NCBI GenBank assembly: GCA_965242795.1
Contig: OZ251505.1
Coordinates: 1,550,001-1,614,000, forward strand
DNA from: Bin18 sp965242795
GTDB taxonomy: Bacteria; Desulfobacterota; Binatia; Bin18
Length of the DNA stretch: 64,000 bases
Direction: 5' to 3'
This document shows, one piece after another, positions 56,033-64,000 of the stretch; the first letter of the stretch is position 1; every line of letters starts with the position of its first letter. A program made the translations under genes and the position numbers. Under the pieces are notes generated by a model. It saw only the letters and a list, made by a program, of their open reading frames with translations. It was not told where the DNA came from and did no database searches.

Positions 56033-58891
56033 CTAGGCCAAGCCGCGCGTCACGGTTTCGTGCAGCGCCCGCAGCCCCGCGGTTACGTCCGCACCGAGGT
56101 GGACGCGCAGAACACGCCGGCCGCGGGCGGCCAAGATTTCGAAGTCGCCCTGCGCCTGACAATACTTCACGGCCCCGAAACCGTAAGCACATCCAGGAAT
56201 CGGTACATCGCAGGCGTCGTCGGATGTGACGTGCAGAAAGACGCCGGCGTTCCGCCCGCCCTTATGAAGCTGACCGGTCGAATGCAGCAGTCGCGGGCCG
56301 AAGCCGAGCGTGGTGGCGACGTGCTTTGCATCACGAACCACATGGCGAATGGCTTGCAATTCGCGCTCGTTCGCCGCGTTGCGCTCGACATAGGCGTTGA
56401 TTGCGAAATAGTCGCCCGGCCGCAGGCGGCCAACGTACGCGGCCAGACAGGCCGCGGCGCCGGACGTGTCGGTTGGGGGCTCGTCCGACGCGGAAAAGAG
56501 ACGCAACGCCCCGTCCTCCAGCACGGGCGTCTCGTCCGGGAACGCGCCGGTCTTTTCGAATGCCTCGGTCAGCGCGCGCGTGGCCGCCTTGCTGGCTTCG
56601 ACATCGGGCTGGTCGAAGGGGTTGATGTCCAGCAAGGCACCGGCGACCGCGGTCGCCATTTCCCAGCGAAAAAATTCCTGTCCGATATCCAGGCGGTCGG
56701 CCAGCGAGATGCGCACCACGGGTTGGCCCGCGGCCTCTAACGCGGTGAGCACGGCGTCGTGTTCGTCCTCGCCTTCGAGACGGACGGACACGAACAGGCG
56801 GTCGTTGCCGTACACCTCGGGCGGGCCGGGGGCTTCAGCGTCGATGGGCACCACGCCCCGCCCGCGTTTGCCGGTCGATTCGGCGATGAGTTGTTCTATC
56901 CACGCTCCCAGTGCCCGCAGGCTCGGCGAGCACACCAGCGTCAGTTTGTCCCGTCCCGCCTTGGCCAAGCTCCCGATGATGAGGCCCAGCCGCGCGCCGG
57001 GATTCACCTCGGGCGGAACGCCGGCGGCGCACGACTGGACCATCAGCGCGGCGCGATCCAGCACGCTGCGTACGTCCACGCCCATGACGGCCGCGGGGAC
57101 GAGCCCGAAGTTGGACAGTGCGGAAAACCGGCCGCCGATGCTCGGCTCGCCGTGGAAGACGGTTCGGAAGCCATCACGTTCGGCGCGGTGTTGGAGCGGG
57201 CTGTCCGGGTCGGTAATTGCAACGAATCGCGTGCCGACTTCATCCGCGCCGACCGCACGCGACACCTGGTCGGTGAAGTAATCCGCCAAGACGTTCGGCT
57301 CCAACGTGCCGCCCGATTTGGAAGCGACGATGAACAACGTCCGGCGCAGGTCTATGGCGTGGGAGACGGCTTCGACCTGGGCGGGGACGGTCGAATCGAG
57401 GACATGTAATTCGGGGGAGCCCGGAATCACGCCGAAGGTCTCCCGCATGACTTCGGGTGCCAAACTGGAACCGCCCATACCCAGCAGCAGGACATGGAGA
57501 AAGCCTTCGCGCCGGACCTCCTGGGCGAACGTTTCCAGCCGTTCGACATCTGAGTGTTGGCGGGCCACGCAGTCGAGCCAGCCCAGCCAACGGTCTTCGT
57601 CGGCCCCGGTCCACAGCGTCGCATCCTTGTTCCAGAGCCGGCGCAGCTTGCCGTGCGTGCGCCAGTCGTGCAGCACGGCGTTGACCGGCTCCGTCACGCC
57701 GTCGAGACCCGCCCCGTCGAAGCTGCACGACCAACCGGCCAGCCGGCGGCCCAACACCGCTTGACGTTTCCGCTCGATCGAACTCAGCAAGGCGTCGAAC
57801 GGGTCGACGAATTTGCGGACGCCTTCGTCCAGCAGTTGCTCGGTCGCGCGGTCCAGAGAAATACCGACCTCTTCCAGCGATGCGAGCGCCGCCCGGGCCG
57901 CGGCCAAGTTGGCGTCCCAATCATCGGTCAGCGCCGGCGTGGCGTGGCCCCGATTGCGGAACGCCTCGAAGGTCTCGCCCGGCACGGTGTTGACCGTATC
58001 CGGGCCGATCAGTTCGTCCACGTATAGAGTCGGGGAATAGTCCGGGTTCTTGGTGCTGGTGCTTGCCCACAGCAGGCGTTGCGGTCGCGCGCCCTTGGCC
58101 GCCAGGACCTGCCAGCGCGGGGAGTCGATGAGCGCGAGGTAGGCTGCGTACGCGACCTTGGCGTTGGCGATCGCCACGGTGCCGCGCAGGCGTTCCACCT
58201 TGGTACGGTGTTCTGCGTCGGCTTCGGTGTCGCGTGCGCGGTCGAGTTGGCCGTCGATCAGCGTATCGATCCGACTTACGAAAAAGCTGGCGACGCTCGC
58301 CACCCGGCGCAGGTCGCCGCCCGCGCGGTCCAATGCCCCCAACCCGTCCAGATAAGCGCCGGCCACCGCCTCGTACGCCGCGACCGCGAACAGCAAGGTC
58401 ACGTTGACGTTGATGCCTTCCCCGATCAGCATCGCAATCGCGGGAACGCCGGCCGGCGTGGCCGGCACCTTGATCATCACGTTGGGCCGCGCCACTTCGG
58501 CGAACAGCCGGCGCGCTTCGTCGAGCGTGGCCTGCGTGTCGTGGGCCAAGTACGGCGAGACCTCCAGACTGACGTACCCGTCGATACCGTCCGTGTCTCG
58601 ATAGACCGGAGCCAATACGTCCGCGGCCATCTGAATGTCCTGCACGGCCAAGCGTTCGTAGATGTCCAGCGCCGACGGCGCGCCGGCTTCGACCAGCGCC
58701 CGCAGGGGCTGCTCGTAGTCGGCACTGCCGCTCAACGCCTTCTCGAAAATAGCCGGGTTGGACGTGACACCGCACAGCCCGTCGTGCTCGACCATCGCGC
58801 GGAGGTCGCCGGACGTGATGAGGCTGCGCCGGATGTTGTCGTACCAGATGCTCTGACCCAGGTTGCGGACGGCAAGCAACGGATTCTGCAT
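56033..58891 (-). CDS. tal-pgi: Bifunctional transaldolase / glucose-6-phosphate isomerase
   Basis: 952 residues, a known fusion. Residues 1 to about 370 are transaldolase: QSIWYDNIRRSLITSGDLRAMV, GVTSNPAIFEKAL, VSLEVSPYLAHDT, the Schiff-base lysine near residue 139 in NVMIKVPATPAGV, and RLLWASTSTKNPDY. Residues about 400-952 are phosphoglucose isomerase: LLGMGGSSLAPEVMRETFG, VASKSGGTLEPNV, GGRFSALSNFGLVPAAVMG and a final HLGADVTAGLRALHE. It links glycolysis (glucose-6-P/fructose-6-P) to the non-oxidative pentose phosphate pathway. It is the middle gene of the sugar block: adh upstream (19 bases), rpiA downstream (31 bases). Confidence 0.95.
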   Translation of the reverse strand: MQNPLLAVRNLGQSIWYDNIRRSLITSGDLRAMVEHDGLCGVTSNPAIFEKALSGSADYEQPLRALVEAGAPSALDIYERLAVQDIQMAADVLAPVYRDTDGIDGYVSLEVSPYLAHDTQATLDEARRLFAEVARPNVMIKVPATPAGVPAIAMLIGEGINVNVTLLFAVAAYEAVAGAYLDGLGALDRAGGDLRRVASVASFFVSRIDTLIDGQLDRARDTEADAEHRTKVERLRGTVAIANAKVAYAAYLALIDSPRWQVLAAKGARPQRLLWASTSTKNPDYSPTLYVDELIGPDTVNTVPGETFEAFRNRGHATPALTDDWDANLAAARAALASLEEVGISLDRATEQLLDEGVRKFVDPFDALLSSIERKRQAVLGRRLAGWSCSFDGAGLDGVTEPVNAVLHDWRTHGKLRRLWNKDATLWTGADEDRWLGWLDCVARQHSDVERLETFAQEVRREGFLHVLLLGMGGSSLAPEVMRETFGVIPGSPELHVLDSTVPAQVEAVSHAIDLRRTLFIVASKSGGTLEPNVLADYFTDQVSRAVGADEVGTRFVAITDPDSPLQHRAERDGFRTVFHGEPSIGGRFSALSNFGLVPAAVMGVDVRSVLDRAALMVQSCAAGVPPEVNPGARLGLIIGSLAKAGRDKLTLVCSPSLRALGAWIEQLIAESTGKRGRGVVPIDAEAPGPPEVYGNDRLFVSVRLEGEDEHDAVLTALEAAGQPVVRISLADRLDIGQEFFRWEMATAVAGALLDINPFDQPDVEASKAATRALTEAFEKTGAFPDETPVLEDGALRLFSASDEPPTDTSGAAACLAAYVGRLRPGDYFAINAYVERNAANERELQAIRHVVRDAKHVATTLGFGPRLLHSTGQLHKGGRNAGVFLHVTSDDACDVPIPGCAYGFGAVKYCQAQGDFEILAARGRRVLRVHLGADVTAGLRALHETVTRGLA

Positions 58892-58910
58892 GGCCCGTAT
58901 CCCCGCGGTC

Positions 58911-59936
58911 TTATGGAAACTCGACGATGGTCTTCAGCGAATCGTGCGCCGCGGCCGCGGTCCGATATGCCTCGTGCAGCCGCGCGAACGGGAAACGGTG
59001 AGTGATGAATCGTTCGGCATCAATCACACCGGTTTCGATCAGGCGGAGCGCCTCGCGCGTGTCGTCGGGTCCGCAGGAATAGCTCGGAATCAGGCGCACC
59101 TCGTTGAAGTAGATGTCGTTGGGCGCGAACGTCAGCCGGTCGTCGGGTTTGCTGGCCGTGAACAGGACGACGCTGCCGCCCTTGGCCGCGCAGCGCAACC
59201 CGAGGTGCATCGCCTCGATGGATCCCGGACCGACGATCACCACCTCGGCCATTTCCCCGCCGGTCTGCTCACGCAGCGCGGTTTCGACTTCGCCCGCGGC
59301 CGGGTCGATGGCGACGTCCGCGCCGAGCGCCAGCGCCCAGTCGCGCCGATAGGCCACGAAGTCGGTTGCCAGGATGCTGCGGGCGCCCGCGGCTTTGGCC
59401 AGCGCGACGTGCAACTGCCCCATGATGCCGAGGCCGATGATGAAAATGGAGTCGCCTGCTTGCAGCCCCGACCGGCGCAGCGACTTGACCACGCACGCCG
59501 TGGGTTCGATCAGCGAGCCGTCGGCGAACGACAGCCCGGGCGGCAGGCGCAACGTGTCGCCCGCCAAGTTGGGCTGCGGCACGACGAAATACTCGGCCAT
59601 GCCGCCGGGCACGATGTTGGTGGCCCGCCACGTCGGGCACTGCACGTATGCGCCGCGCTCACACGTCCGGCACGAAAAACACGGCGCATGATGATGGACG
59701 AACACACGGTCGCCAGGCGCGAAGTCGGTCACCCCGTCACCCACGCCGACGATTTCACCCGCCGGCTCGTGGCCGAACACGAGCGGCGCCTTCCGGCGCA
59801 TGTACCAGCCCATCACGTCGCCCGAGCAGATGCCGCAGGCGCGCGTCCTGACCAGGGCCTCACCCGGGCCGACAGGCGGAATGGGCTCGTCCTCGAACCG
59901 AATATCGGTCTCGTCGTACAGACGCGCGACTTTCAT
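58911..59936 (-). CDS. Zinc-dependent medium-chain alcohol/polyol dehydrogenase
   Basis: 341 residues from ATG 59936 (MKVARLYDETDIRFE); a TTG 10 codons earlier is possible but less family-like. Catalytic zinc ligands are in ACGICSGDVMGW and FGHEPAGEIVGVGDGV. The structural zinc cysteines are in APCFSCRTCERGAYVQC. The Rossmann loop is IIGLGIMGQLHVALAKAAGA. This pattern fits threonine/sorbitol/erythritol-type dehydrogenases. As the first gene of the adh/tal-pgi/rpiA/glk block, a sugar or polyol is a likely substrate, but its identity is not readable from the sequence. Confidence 0.9.
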   Translation of the reverse strand: MKVARLYDETDIRFEDEPIPPVGPGEALVRTRACGICSGDVMGWYMRRKAPLVFGHEPAGEIVGVGDGVTDFAPGDRVFVHHHAPCFSCRTCERGAYVQCPTWRATNIVPGGMAEYFVVPQPNLAGDTLRLPPGLSFADGSLIEPTACVVKSLRRSGLQAGDSIFIIGLGIMGQLHVALAKAAGARSILATDFVAYRRDWALALGADVAIDPAAGEVETALREQTGGEMAEVVIVGPGSIEAMHLGLRCAAKGGSVVLFTASKPDDRLTFAPNDIYFNEVRLIPSYSCGPDDTREALRLIETGVIDAERFITHRFPFARLHEAYRTAAAAHDSLKTIVEFP

Positions 59937-60287
59937 GTCGGCTATGCCGCAAGCGGTTCCCTTCAAGTCCTGTTCGTCGCGGCGGCCATTATGCCAGCGA
60001 AACCGGGCGCGGCAAGCGCAGCCTCGATACGGGAACCACGCTGATCGAGGTCAGCGAAGGCCAACTCGAAGAAGGGAGAATTCGATATTTGGGAAGATGA
60101 TCGGATCTGCAACGAAAGGTAAGCGGCTGAAGTTCGCTCGACCGACGTCCGTGCACGGCCCCACCTGCTCAAAAGGTTGCGGTCTGCGGAACATCGGCAA
60201 CCCGTCCCCCTTGAACTTCAAAAGGGATTTCGTGCTAAGCTGCCCGCATTCTCATCCCACACTACCAGACCGATAGGAGCTAGGGCC
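59937..60287. other. 351-bp intergenic region
   Basis: Divergent gap between the dehydrogenase and the small coiled-coil protein gene. Short open frames on both strands (for example on the minus strand at 59963-60172) show no family resemblance and no ribosome binding site. It presumably holds both promoters; I see no clear consensus. Confidence 0.4.
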
Positions 60288-60548
60288 GTGACGACCATTG
60301 CGTTCGATACCTTAGCCTACGCGAACAAGCTCAAGCAGGCCGGTGTGCCGAACCGTCAGGCGGAAGTGCAAGCGGAAGCGATGGCCGAGCTGGTCGAAGA
60401 ACGATTGGCGACCAAACGGGATTTGAGCGAACTCGAGGAGCGGATTGCCAACCGTATGAACGAGCTCGAATACCGGCTCACCGTTCGTCTCGGCTCCATG
60501 TTGGTGGTGGCGGTCTCCATCCTGGCCGCCTTGGTCAAACTGTTGTAG
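60288..60548 (+). CDS. Small coiled-coil protein with C-terminal membrane anchor (CCDC90/DUF1640-like)
   Basis: 86 residues from GTG 60288, with AGGAG 8 bases before it; the frame is open upstream without a start. FDTLAYANKLKQAGVPNRQAEVQAEAMAELVEERLATKRDLSELEERI is the DUF1640-like coiled coil, and the last 20 or so residues (SMLVVAVSILAALVKLL) form one membrane helix. Such proteins are widespread, often near mobile or toxin-related genes, and of unknown function. Compare the inverse arrangement at 10191-10463. Confidence 0.8.
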   Translation: MTTIAFDTLAYANKLKQAGVPNRQAEVQAEAMAELVEERLATKRDLSELEERIANRMNELEYRLTVRLGSMLVVAVSILAALVKLL

Positions 60549-60589
60549 ATGGGGCGGGCTTCCCATCCGCTAGGGAACACAAGCCGTCG

Positions 60590-61588
60590 TCACGCCGCCA
60601 TCATCCACTTCGCCATGCGCAGCATGTCTTTCGGGCTGTCGGGCAGCTTGCGCATGACCGAGGCTTCGAAGCCGGAGTGCATCAGGCAGTTCTTGCACAG
60701 GTCGTCGGTGCGGGTTTCCCAGTAATCCCAGTCCACGCCGTTCCAGAACTCGTCCCAAGTCGGGAAATACTTCTTGCCGATCAGATAGCATGGCCCCTTC
60801 CAGCCGAACGGCGTGCGGGTGACGTTGCCCCACGGCGTGCACGGATAGTCGCGCTCGCCGGCCGCGAATTCGAGAAACATCGGGGTGAGCGAAATTTTGT
60901 AGCGTTCGGACAGTTCCAGCACGCGCTTGAACTTCCGGTGAATCTCGTTCCGGTACAAGAAGTTGTTGGTCTTGAGCGCCTCGTAGTGGTAGCCGGGCGA
61001 GATCATGATGCCGTCCACGTTCAGGCCGGTCAGCATCTCGCACATCTCTTCCATCTCTTCGAGGCTGGTCTCGCGGAAGACGGTCGTGTTGGTGCACACC
61101 GAATAGCCGAGCCGTTTGCCCAGCTCGATCATTTCGACGGCCTTGTCGAACACGCCGGGCTTGTTGCAGACGAAGTCGTGGGTGTCGCGCATTCCGTCCA
61201 GGTGGACGTTGATGGACAGCCGTTTGTGAGGAGTCCCCGCCTTGTAGAACCGTTCGAGCAGAATGCCGTTGGTGCACAGATAGATGTGGCGCTTGCGGGC
61301 GATGATCCCTTCGACCAGCGCTGGCAAGTCGGGATAGACGGTCGGCTCGCCACCGCAGATGGAGACGACCGGCGCCCCCGACTGGTCCACGGCTGCGAAG
61401 CAGTCGTCCAGGCTCAGCCGATCCTTCAGGTCGCCCTGGTGGCGTTCGGGCGTACAGCCCACGCATGCCAAGTTGCAGGTGTACAGCGGCTCCAGCATCA
61501 GCACGACCGGATAGCGCGCCTGGCCATGCAGCTTGTTCTTGAGCCGCCACTTGAGCATGTCGGTAGCGATGTGGAGTGGAAACCGCAT
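60590..61588 (-). CDS. hpnH: Adenosyl-hopene transferase HpnH (radical SAM)
   Basis: 332 residues from ATG 61588, with GAGGAAGG upstream; the frame is open much further but only this start fits the family. The radical-SAM cluster is Cys38-x3-Cys42-x2-Cys45 in LYTCNLACVGCTPERHQG. SICGGEPTVYPDLP is the GGEP SAM motif. CKNCLMHSGFEASVM near the C terminus is the HpnH-specific cysteine region. The enzyme joins adenosine to diploptene, giving extended hopanoids, and shows that this cell makes hopanoids. No squalene-hopene cyclase or other hpn genes are in the window. It stands alone. Confidence 0.95.
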   Translation of the reverse strand: MRFPLHIATDMLKWRLKNKLHGQARYPVVLMLEPLYTCNLACVGCTPERHQGDLKDRLSLDDCFAAVDQSGAPVVSICGGEPTVYPDLPALVEGIIARKRHIYLCTNGILLERFYKAGTPHKRLSINVHLDGMRDTHDFVCNKPGVFDKAVEMIELGKRLGYSVCTNTTVFRETSLEEMEEMCEMLTGLNVDGIMISPGYHYEALKTNNFLYRNEIHRKFKRVLELSERYKISLTPMFLEFAAGERDYPCTPWGNVTRTPFGWKGPCYLIGKKYFPTWDEFWNGVDWDYWETRTDDLCKNCLMHSGFEASVMRKLPDSPKDMLRMAKWMMAA

Positions 61589-61768
61589 TGCCTTCCTCTT
61601 CCCCGGTCCGGGGGAACCCTTCTTCCCGCCGCGCGAGCGCGCCTTGTGAACGGCGAAGCGTAGCCGCACATCCCCCATCCCGCAAGGGGGACGCGCGATG
61701 ACGTCGTCCCCGAGGATGACGCCGCCACGGCGCTTTACAAGTTTTCGGGCCTTGGTCACAATGCGGCC

Positions 61769-62089
61769 ATGGTGAGGAAGCGGAGGAACAGACGGGCGAC
61801 CCGGACCGGGAAATCGGATGCCTTGTTGGCGGAACTGAAGGACGTCGCAACCGAACTCGGTATTCGCGTCCGCGAGGAAAAGCTGCTGCGCGGAGTGGGC
61901 TACCGCGTGCGGGGCGGCGGCTGCCGGCTGCACGACCAGGATCTGGTCTTTCTCGACCGCGCGTGGCCGGTGACGCAGCGCATCGACGTCCTGCTCGACG
62001 AGCTGGTGCAACGCGAGGTGGACACCCGGACCCTGCCGCCCGCGGCCCGGCGGCTCTTCACCGGCCAGCAGAGAGGCGGCACCCCGTGA
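61769..62089 (+). CDS. Hypothetical basic protein upstream of fur
   Basis: 106 residues from ATG 61769. Basic N-terminal tail (MVRKRRNRRATRTGK), then a helix (SDALLAELKDVATELGIRVREEKLLRGVG) and a strand region YRVRGGGCRLHDQDLVFLDRAWPVTQRIDVLLDEL. Proteins of this shape with a single conserved GGxCR(L)xxxxxxF(L)D pattern are found beside fur genes in several phyla, but no function is known to me. The stop overlaps the fur start (GTGA), so the two are translationally coupled. Confidence 0.75.
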   Translation: MVRKRRNRRATRTGKSDALLAELKDVATELGIRVREEKLLRGVGYRVRGGGCRLHDQDLVFLDRAWPVTQRIDVLLDELVQREVDTRTLPPAARRLFTGQQRGGTP

Positions 62090-62541
62090 CCGACCGGCTC
62101 GACACGTTCCGGCAATGGATCAAGGACGAGGGCCTGAAGGCGACCGCCCAGCGCGAGGATATCGCGCAGGTCTTCTTCTCGATCACCCGCCACATCAGCG
62201 TCGAGGAATTGTACGGCGAAGTCCGTCAGGTCAACCCGCGCGTCGGCTACGCCACGGTGTACCGCACCCTCAAGCTGTTGAAGGAGTGCGGCTTGGCCGA
62301 GGAACGGCACTTCGCCGACGGGCAGGCGCGCTTCGAGAACGTCGAAGCCGAACACCATCACGACCACCTGATTTGCGAGCGCTGCGGGCAGATCGTCGAA
62401 TTCGTACAGCCGCGCATCGAAAAGCTGCAAGAAGAGGTCGCCCGCCGCCACGGCTACCTGGCGACCACGCACAAGATGGAAATCTACGGCATCTGCAAGG
62501 AGTGCCGGGAGGGCACGACGCCGCGCAGACGAAAAACTTGA
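62086..62541 (+). CDS. fur: Ferric uptake regulator family transcription factor
   Basis: 151 residues from GTG 62086, within the previous stop codon. The winged helix is LKATAQREDIAQVFFSITRHISVEELYGEVRQVNPRVGYATVYRTLKLLKECG. The regulatory metal site is in FENVEAEHHHDHLICERCGQIVEF, and the structural zinc uses that CERC together with CKEC near the C terminus. HISVEEL and YATVYRTL are diagnostic. It represses iron-uptake genes when Fe(II) is bound, although Zur/PerR specialisation cannot be excluded from sequence alone. Confidence 0.93.
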   Translation: MTDRLDTFRQWIKDEGLKATAQREDIAQVFFSITRHISVEELYGEVRQVNPRVGYATVYRTLKLLKECGLAEERHFADGQARFENVEAEHHHDHLICERCGQIVEFVQPRIEKLQEEVARRHGYLATTHKMEIYGICKECREGTTPRRRKT

Positions 62542-62646
62542 TCGAAGCGCGGCTCGATAAGAACACCCGAGCAGATTGGCGGCTGACGAAAAAATAATGG
62601 ATCAGAGAGCAGTTTTCGAACAGGTCGTAAAGAAAAATTTCCTTCT

Positions 62647-62669
62647 GGATCGTCTTGTGGGTAATTCTC
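62647..62669. repeat. Single MITE-type terminus between fur and tatD
   Basis: GGATCGTCTTGTGGGTAATT resembles the right terminus of the MITE-like family. No matching left end was found in the 132-bp gap, so this may be a solo remnant. The tatD stop codon follows at once. Confidence 0.35.
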
Positions 62670-62673
62670 AATA

Positions 62674-63468
62674 CTAACGGCGGACAATGTCCCGATCGAG
62701 ACCGAACAGGCGTTCGGTGTTCTTCCCCGTGGCCGCGGCGACCGCTTCCACGGACACCTCGTGCAGAGTGGCGACCGTCGCGGCGACCTCGGCGACGTAG
62801 GCCGGCTCGTTGCGCCGTCCGCGGTGGGGGACCGGTGTCAGATAGGGAGAGTCGGTTTCGATCAGCAGGCGGTCAAGCGGCACCGTGGGAACGACGACGC
62901 GGAGTTCCGCGGCGTTCGCAAAGGTCACGATGCCGCTGAACGATAGCGAGATGCCCAAATCGAGCAGGGCCTGCGCCTCGTCCCTGTTGCCCGTGAAGCA
63001 GTGCATCACGCCGCGCACGTGGCCGTGACCGACCTCGCGCAGGATGTCCGCTGCCTCGCCGTAGGCATTACGCACGTGCATGGACAACGGCAGGTCCAGT
63101 TCTCCGGCCAGACTGATGAAGGTCTGAAAGTGCTCGCGCTGCACGTCCGCGGGCGAGTGGTGGTAGTGGAAATCCAGACCGGTTTCGCCCAGGCCGACGA
63201 CCTTCGCCTCCCCGGCCAAGGCGCGCAACGCCGCATAGGTCTGTGGCGTGATGGTCTTGGCGTCGTGAGGATGGACGCCGACCGTGGCGAATACGTCGGC
63301 GTGCTCCCGGGTCAGGGCGACGGCACGCTCGTTGTGCCAGAATTCGCCCGTGGCGCCGATGGTGATGAAGCGCGTCACGCCCGCGGCCCGCGCCCGGTCC
63401 AACACGGCCTCACGGTCGGCGTCGAACCGGGCGTCGGTCAGGTGGCAGTGTGAGTCCGTCAGCCGCAC
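62674..63468 (-). CDS. tatD: TatD-family metal-dependent DNase
   Basis: 264 residues. Metal ligands of the amidohydrolase-like TIM barrel are in order: LTDSHCHLTDARF, ATVGVHPHDAKT, VGLGETGLDFHYHH, LPLSMHVRNAYG, VMHCFTGNRDEAQ and LLIETDSPYLTPVPHRGRRNEPAYV. Members act as 3'-5' exonucleases or DNases in repair. It follows metG by 33 bases on the same strand, the common metG-tatD order. Confidence 0.94.
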   Translation of the reverse strand: MRLTDSHCHLTDARFDADREAVLDRARAAGVTRFITIGATGEFWHNERAVALTREHADVFATVGVHPHDAKTITPQTYAALRALAGEAKVVGLGETGLDFHYHHSPADVQREHFQTFISLAGELDLPLSMHVRNAYGEAADILREVGHGHVRGVMHCFTGNRDEAQALLDLGISLSFSGIVTFANAAELRVVVPTVPLDRLLIETDSPYLTPVPHRGRRNEPAYVAEVAATVATLHEVSVEAVAAATGKNTERLFGLDRDIVRR

Positions 63469-63501
63469 GCCAGGCTCCTCGGATCAGGACGGCAGCGGCG
63501 C

Positions 63502-64000
63502 CTAGGCGGCCGTGTCCGCTTCACGCGCGGGCACGTCGTCGTCGAGTTTGACGAACAACGGACGCGGCGGCCGAAGCGCCTGTCCCGCGGCGAGGCGACC
63601 AGCCTCCCACCTGCCGGTGGCCGCGGTGTGGTCGTACAGCAACACTTCGTGTTCGCCGCGCGCGTCGCTGACCGTACGCGTGTACTGGCGGCCGAACAAC
63701 TGTCCGTCGTAGCCCAGGAACTCGTGCAGTTGCTGGGCGGAGTGGGGCAGGATGGGCGCCCAGATGAGCTTCAGCCAGTCGATCGCTTGCAACGCGACGT
63801 ACACCGATGTCGCGGCACGCTGCGGGTCGGTCTTGATCGCGGTCCACGGCGCGGCCTCGTGCAGATATTGGTTGACGCGCTGGCTGAGCCGCCGCGCCTC
63901 GTTGAGTGCGGCCTTCAACTTGACGCCGGCGTACAGCGCGCCGACGCCGTCGAAGCCGTTTTCGATCTCGCCGAGCAGGCCGCGGTCCGTCTCGTCGAGC
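63502..64000 (-). CDS. metG: Methionyl-tRNA synthetase, C-terminal part (runs off the right edge)
   Basis: The frame is open to the window edge (LDETDRGLLGEIENGFDGVGALYAGVKLKAALNEARRLSQ). RVNQYLHEAAPWTAIKTDPQRAATSVYVALQAIDWLKLIWAPILPHSAQQLHEFLGYDG is the anticodon-binding helical domain of MetRS, with the Trp of the APW motif that stacks on the anticodon. The catalytic domain lies outside the window. No tRNA-binding (Trbp111-like) appendix follows; the protein ends with a short acidic tail. Confidence 0.93.
   Translation of the reverse strand, partial: LDETDRGLLGEIENGFDGVGALYAGVKLKAALNEARRLSQRVNQYLHEAAPWTAIKTDPQRAATSVYVALQAIDWLKLIWAPILPHSAQQLHEFLGYDGQLFGRQYTRTVSDARGEHEVLLYDHTAATGRWEAGRLAAGQALRPPRPLFVKLDDDVPAREADTAA

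Noticed and set aside
59963..60172. Minus-strand 69-codon frame between adh and the coiled-coil gene
   Set aside because: No ribosome binding site, no family resemblance, and it spans the likely promoter region.
1..64000. CRISPR arrays, tRNA or rRNA genes
   Set aside because: I looked for regularly spaced repeats and for tRNA/rRNA signatures and saw none. The many repeats are palindromic dispersed elements with irregular spacing. A dedicated tRNA scan was not possible.

Overview
This is 64 kb of high-G+C DNA (I estimate mid-60s percent, not computed) from a Gram-negative bacterium. The cell type follows from two outer-membrane porins, a beta-barrel protein, a lipoprotein, a secreted PQQ-type dehydrogenase and a hopanoid-pathway gene (hpnH). 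Class III/IV-type polyhydroxyalkanoate synthesis, a transaldolase-glucose-6-phosphate isomerase fusion, GlnE/GlnK/AmtB nitrogen control and many short dispersed palindromic repeats fit an uncultured environmental lineage (Nitrospirota-, NC10- or Pseudomonadota-like). The sequence alone does not settle the phylum. Most of the window is ordinary chromosome. Several AT-richer or repeat-rich patches (about 26.0-28.2, 31.7-34.3, 40.7-41.0 and 49.8-51.4 kb) look acquired or decaying.

Layout. 0-7 kb: an aminotransferase fused to a Mur-ligase-like ATPase and cut short by a repeat element, then a CorC/CNNM protein, a thioredoxin-fold protein, cutA, an Smr-domain protein, rpe and a small protein/retropepsin pair. 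7-11 kb, minus strand: glnE with a small coiled-coil membrane protein, and a ferritin-like protein. 11.7-16.3 kb: a nitrogen block of porin, glnK, amtB and a GAF histidine kinase behind a sigma-54 promoter match. 16.7-25.9 kb: a Kef-type antiporter with a PTS EIIA tail, a second porin (alginate-export family) with its own sigma-54 promoter match, a TusA-like protein, a UvrD-type helicase and a PHA synthase pair. 26-35 kb: a PQQ sugar dehydrogenase with a frameshifted cytochrome c, a cp-ATP-grasp/alpha-E plus transglutaminase pair, two Gfo/Idh oxidoreductases (one with an internal amber codon) and a beta-barrel protein. 35.5-43 kb: parDE between direct repeats, a one-chain methylase with a possible nuclease domain, a Fic protein, ubiE/menG and a second DNA methyltransferase. 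43-50 kb: EVE protein, NTF2-like secreted pair, nitrilase and two MoeA genes, the second fused to a binding-protein domain. 50-53.2 kb: a small peptide gene with a C22 tract, a broken partial copy of the next gene, a higBA-like module and a glycosyltransferase-sulfotransferase. 54-60 kb, minus strand: alcohol dehydrogenase, tal-pgi, rpiA and glk. 60-64 kb: hpnH, fur, tatD and the 3' part of metG.

How the genes work together. GlnE, GlnK, AmtB and the NtrB-like kinase form an ammonium-sensing set, and the sigma-54 promoter ahead of the porin suggests the porin belongs to it. The minus-strand sugar block (glk, tal-pgi, rpiA) plus rpe covers glucose phosphorylation and the non-oxidative pentose phosphate steps.

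The most interesting locus is 50.2-53.2 kb. A good ribosome binding site and ATG lead into 22 consecutive C bases, after which the reading frame is wrong for a 54-codon peptide carrying a KKPWSKPTL motif like those of RiPP leader peptides. A tract of C20 or C23 would restore it. The peptide originally sat 84 bases upstream of a bifunctional glycosyltransferase-sulfotransferase. A 156-bp duplication of that gene's start now brackets a toxin-antitoxin module. A second recurrent theme is a family of MITE-like elements, with ends resembling GGAACTACATACAAG...GATCC, found between genes and at the ends of truncated genes.
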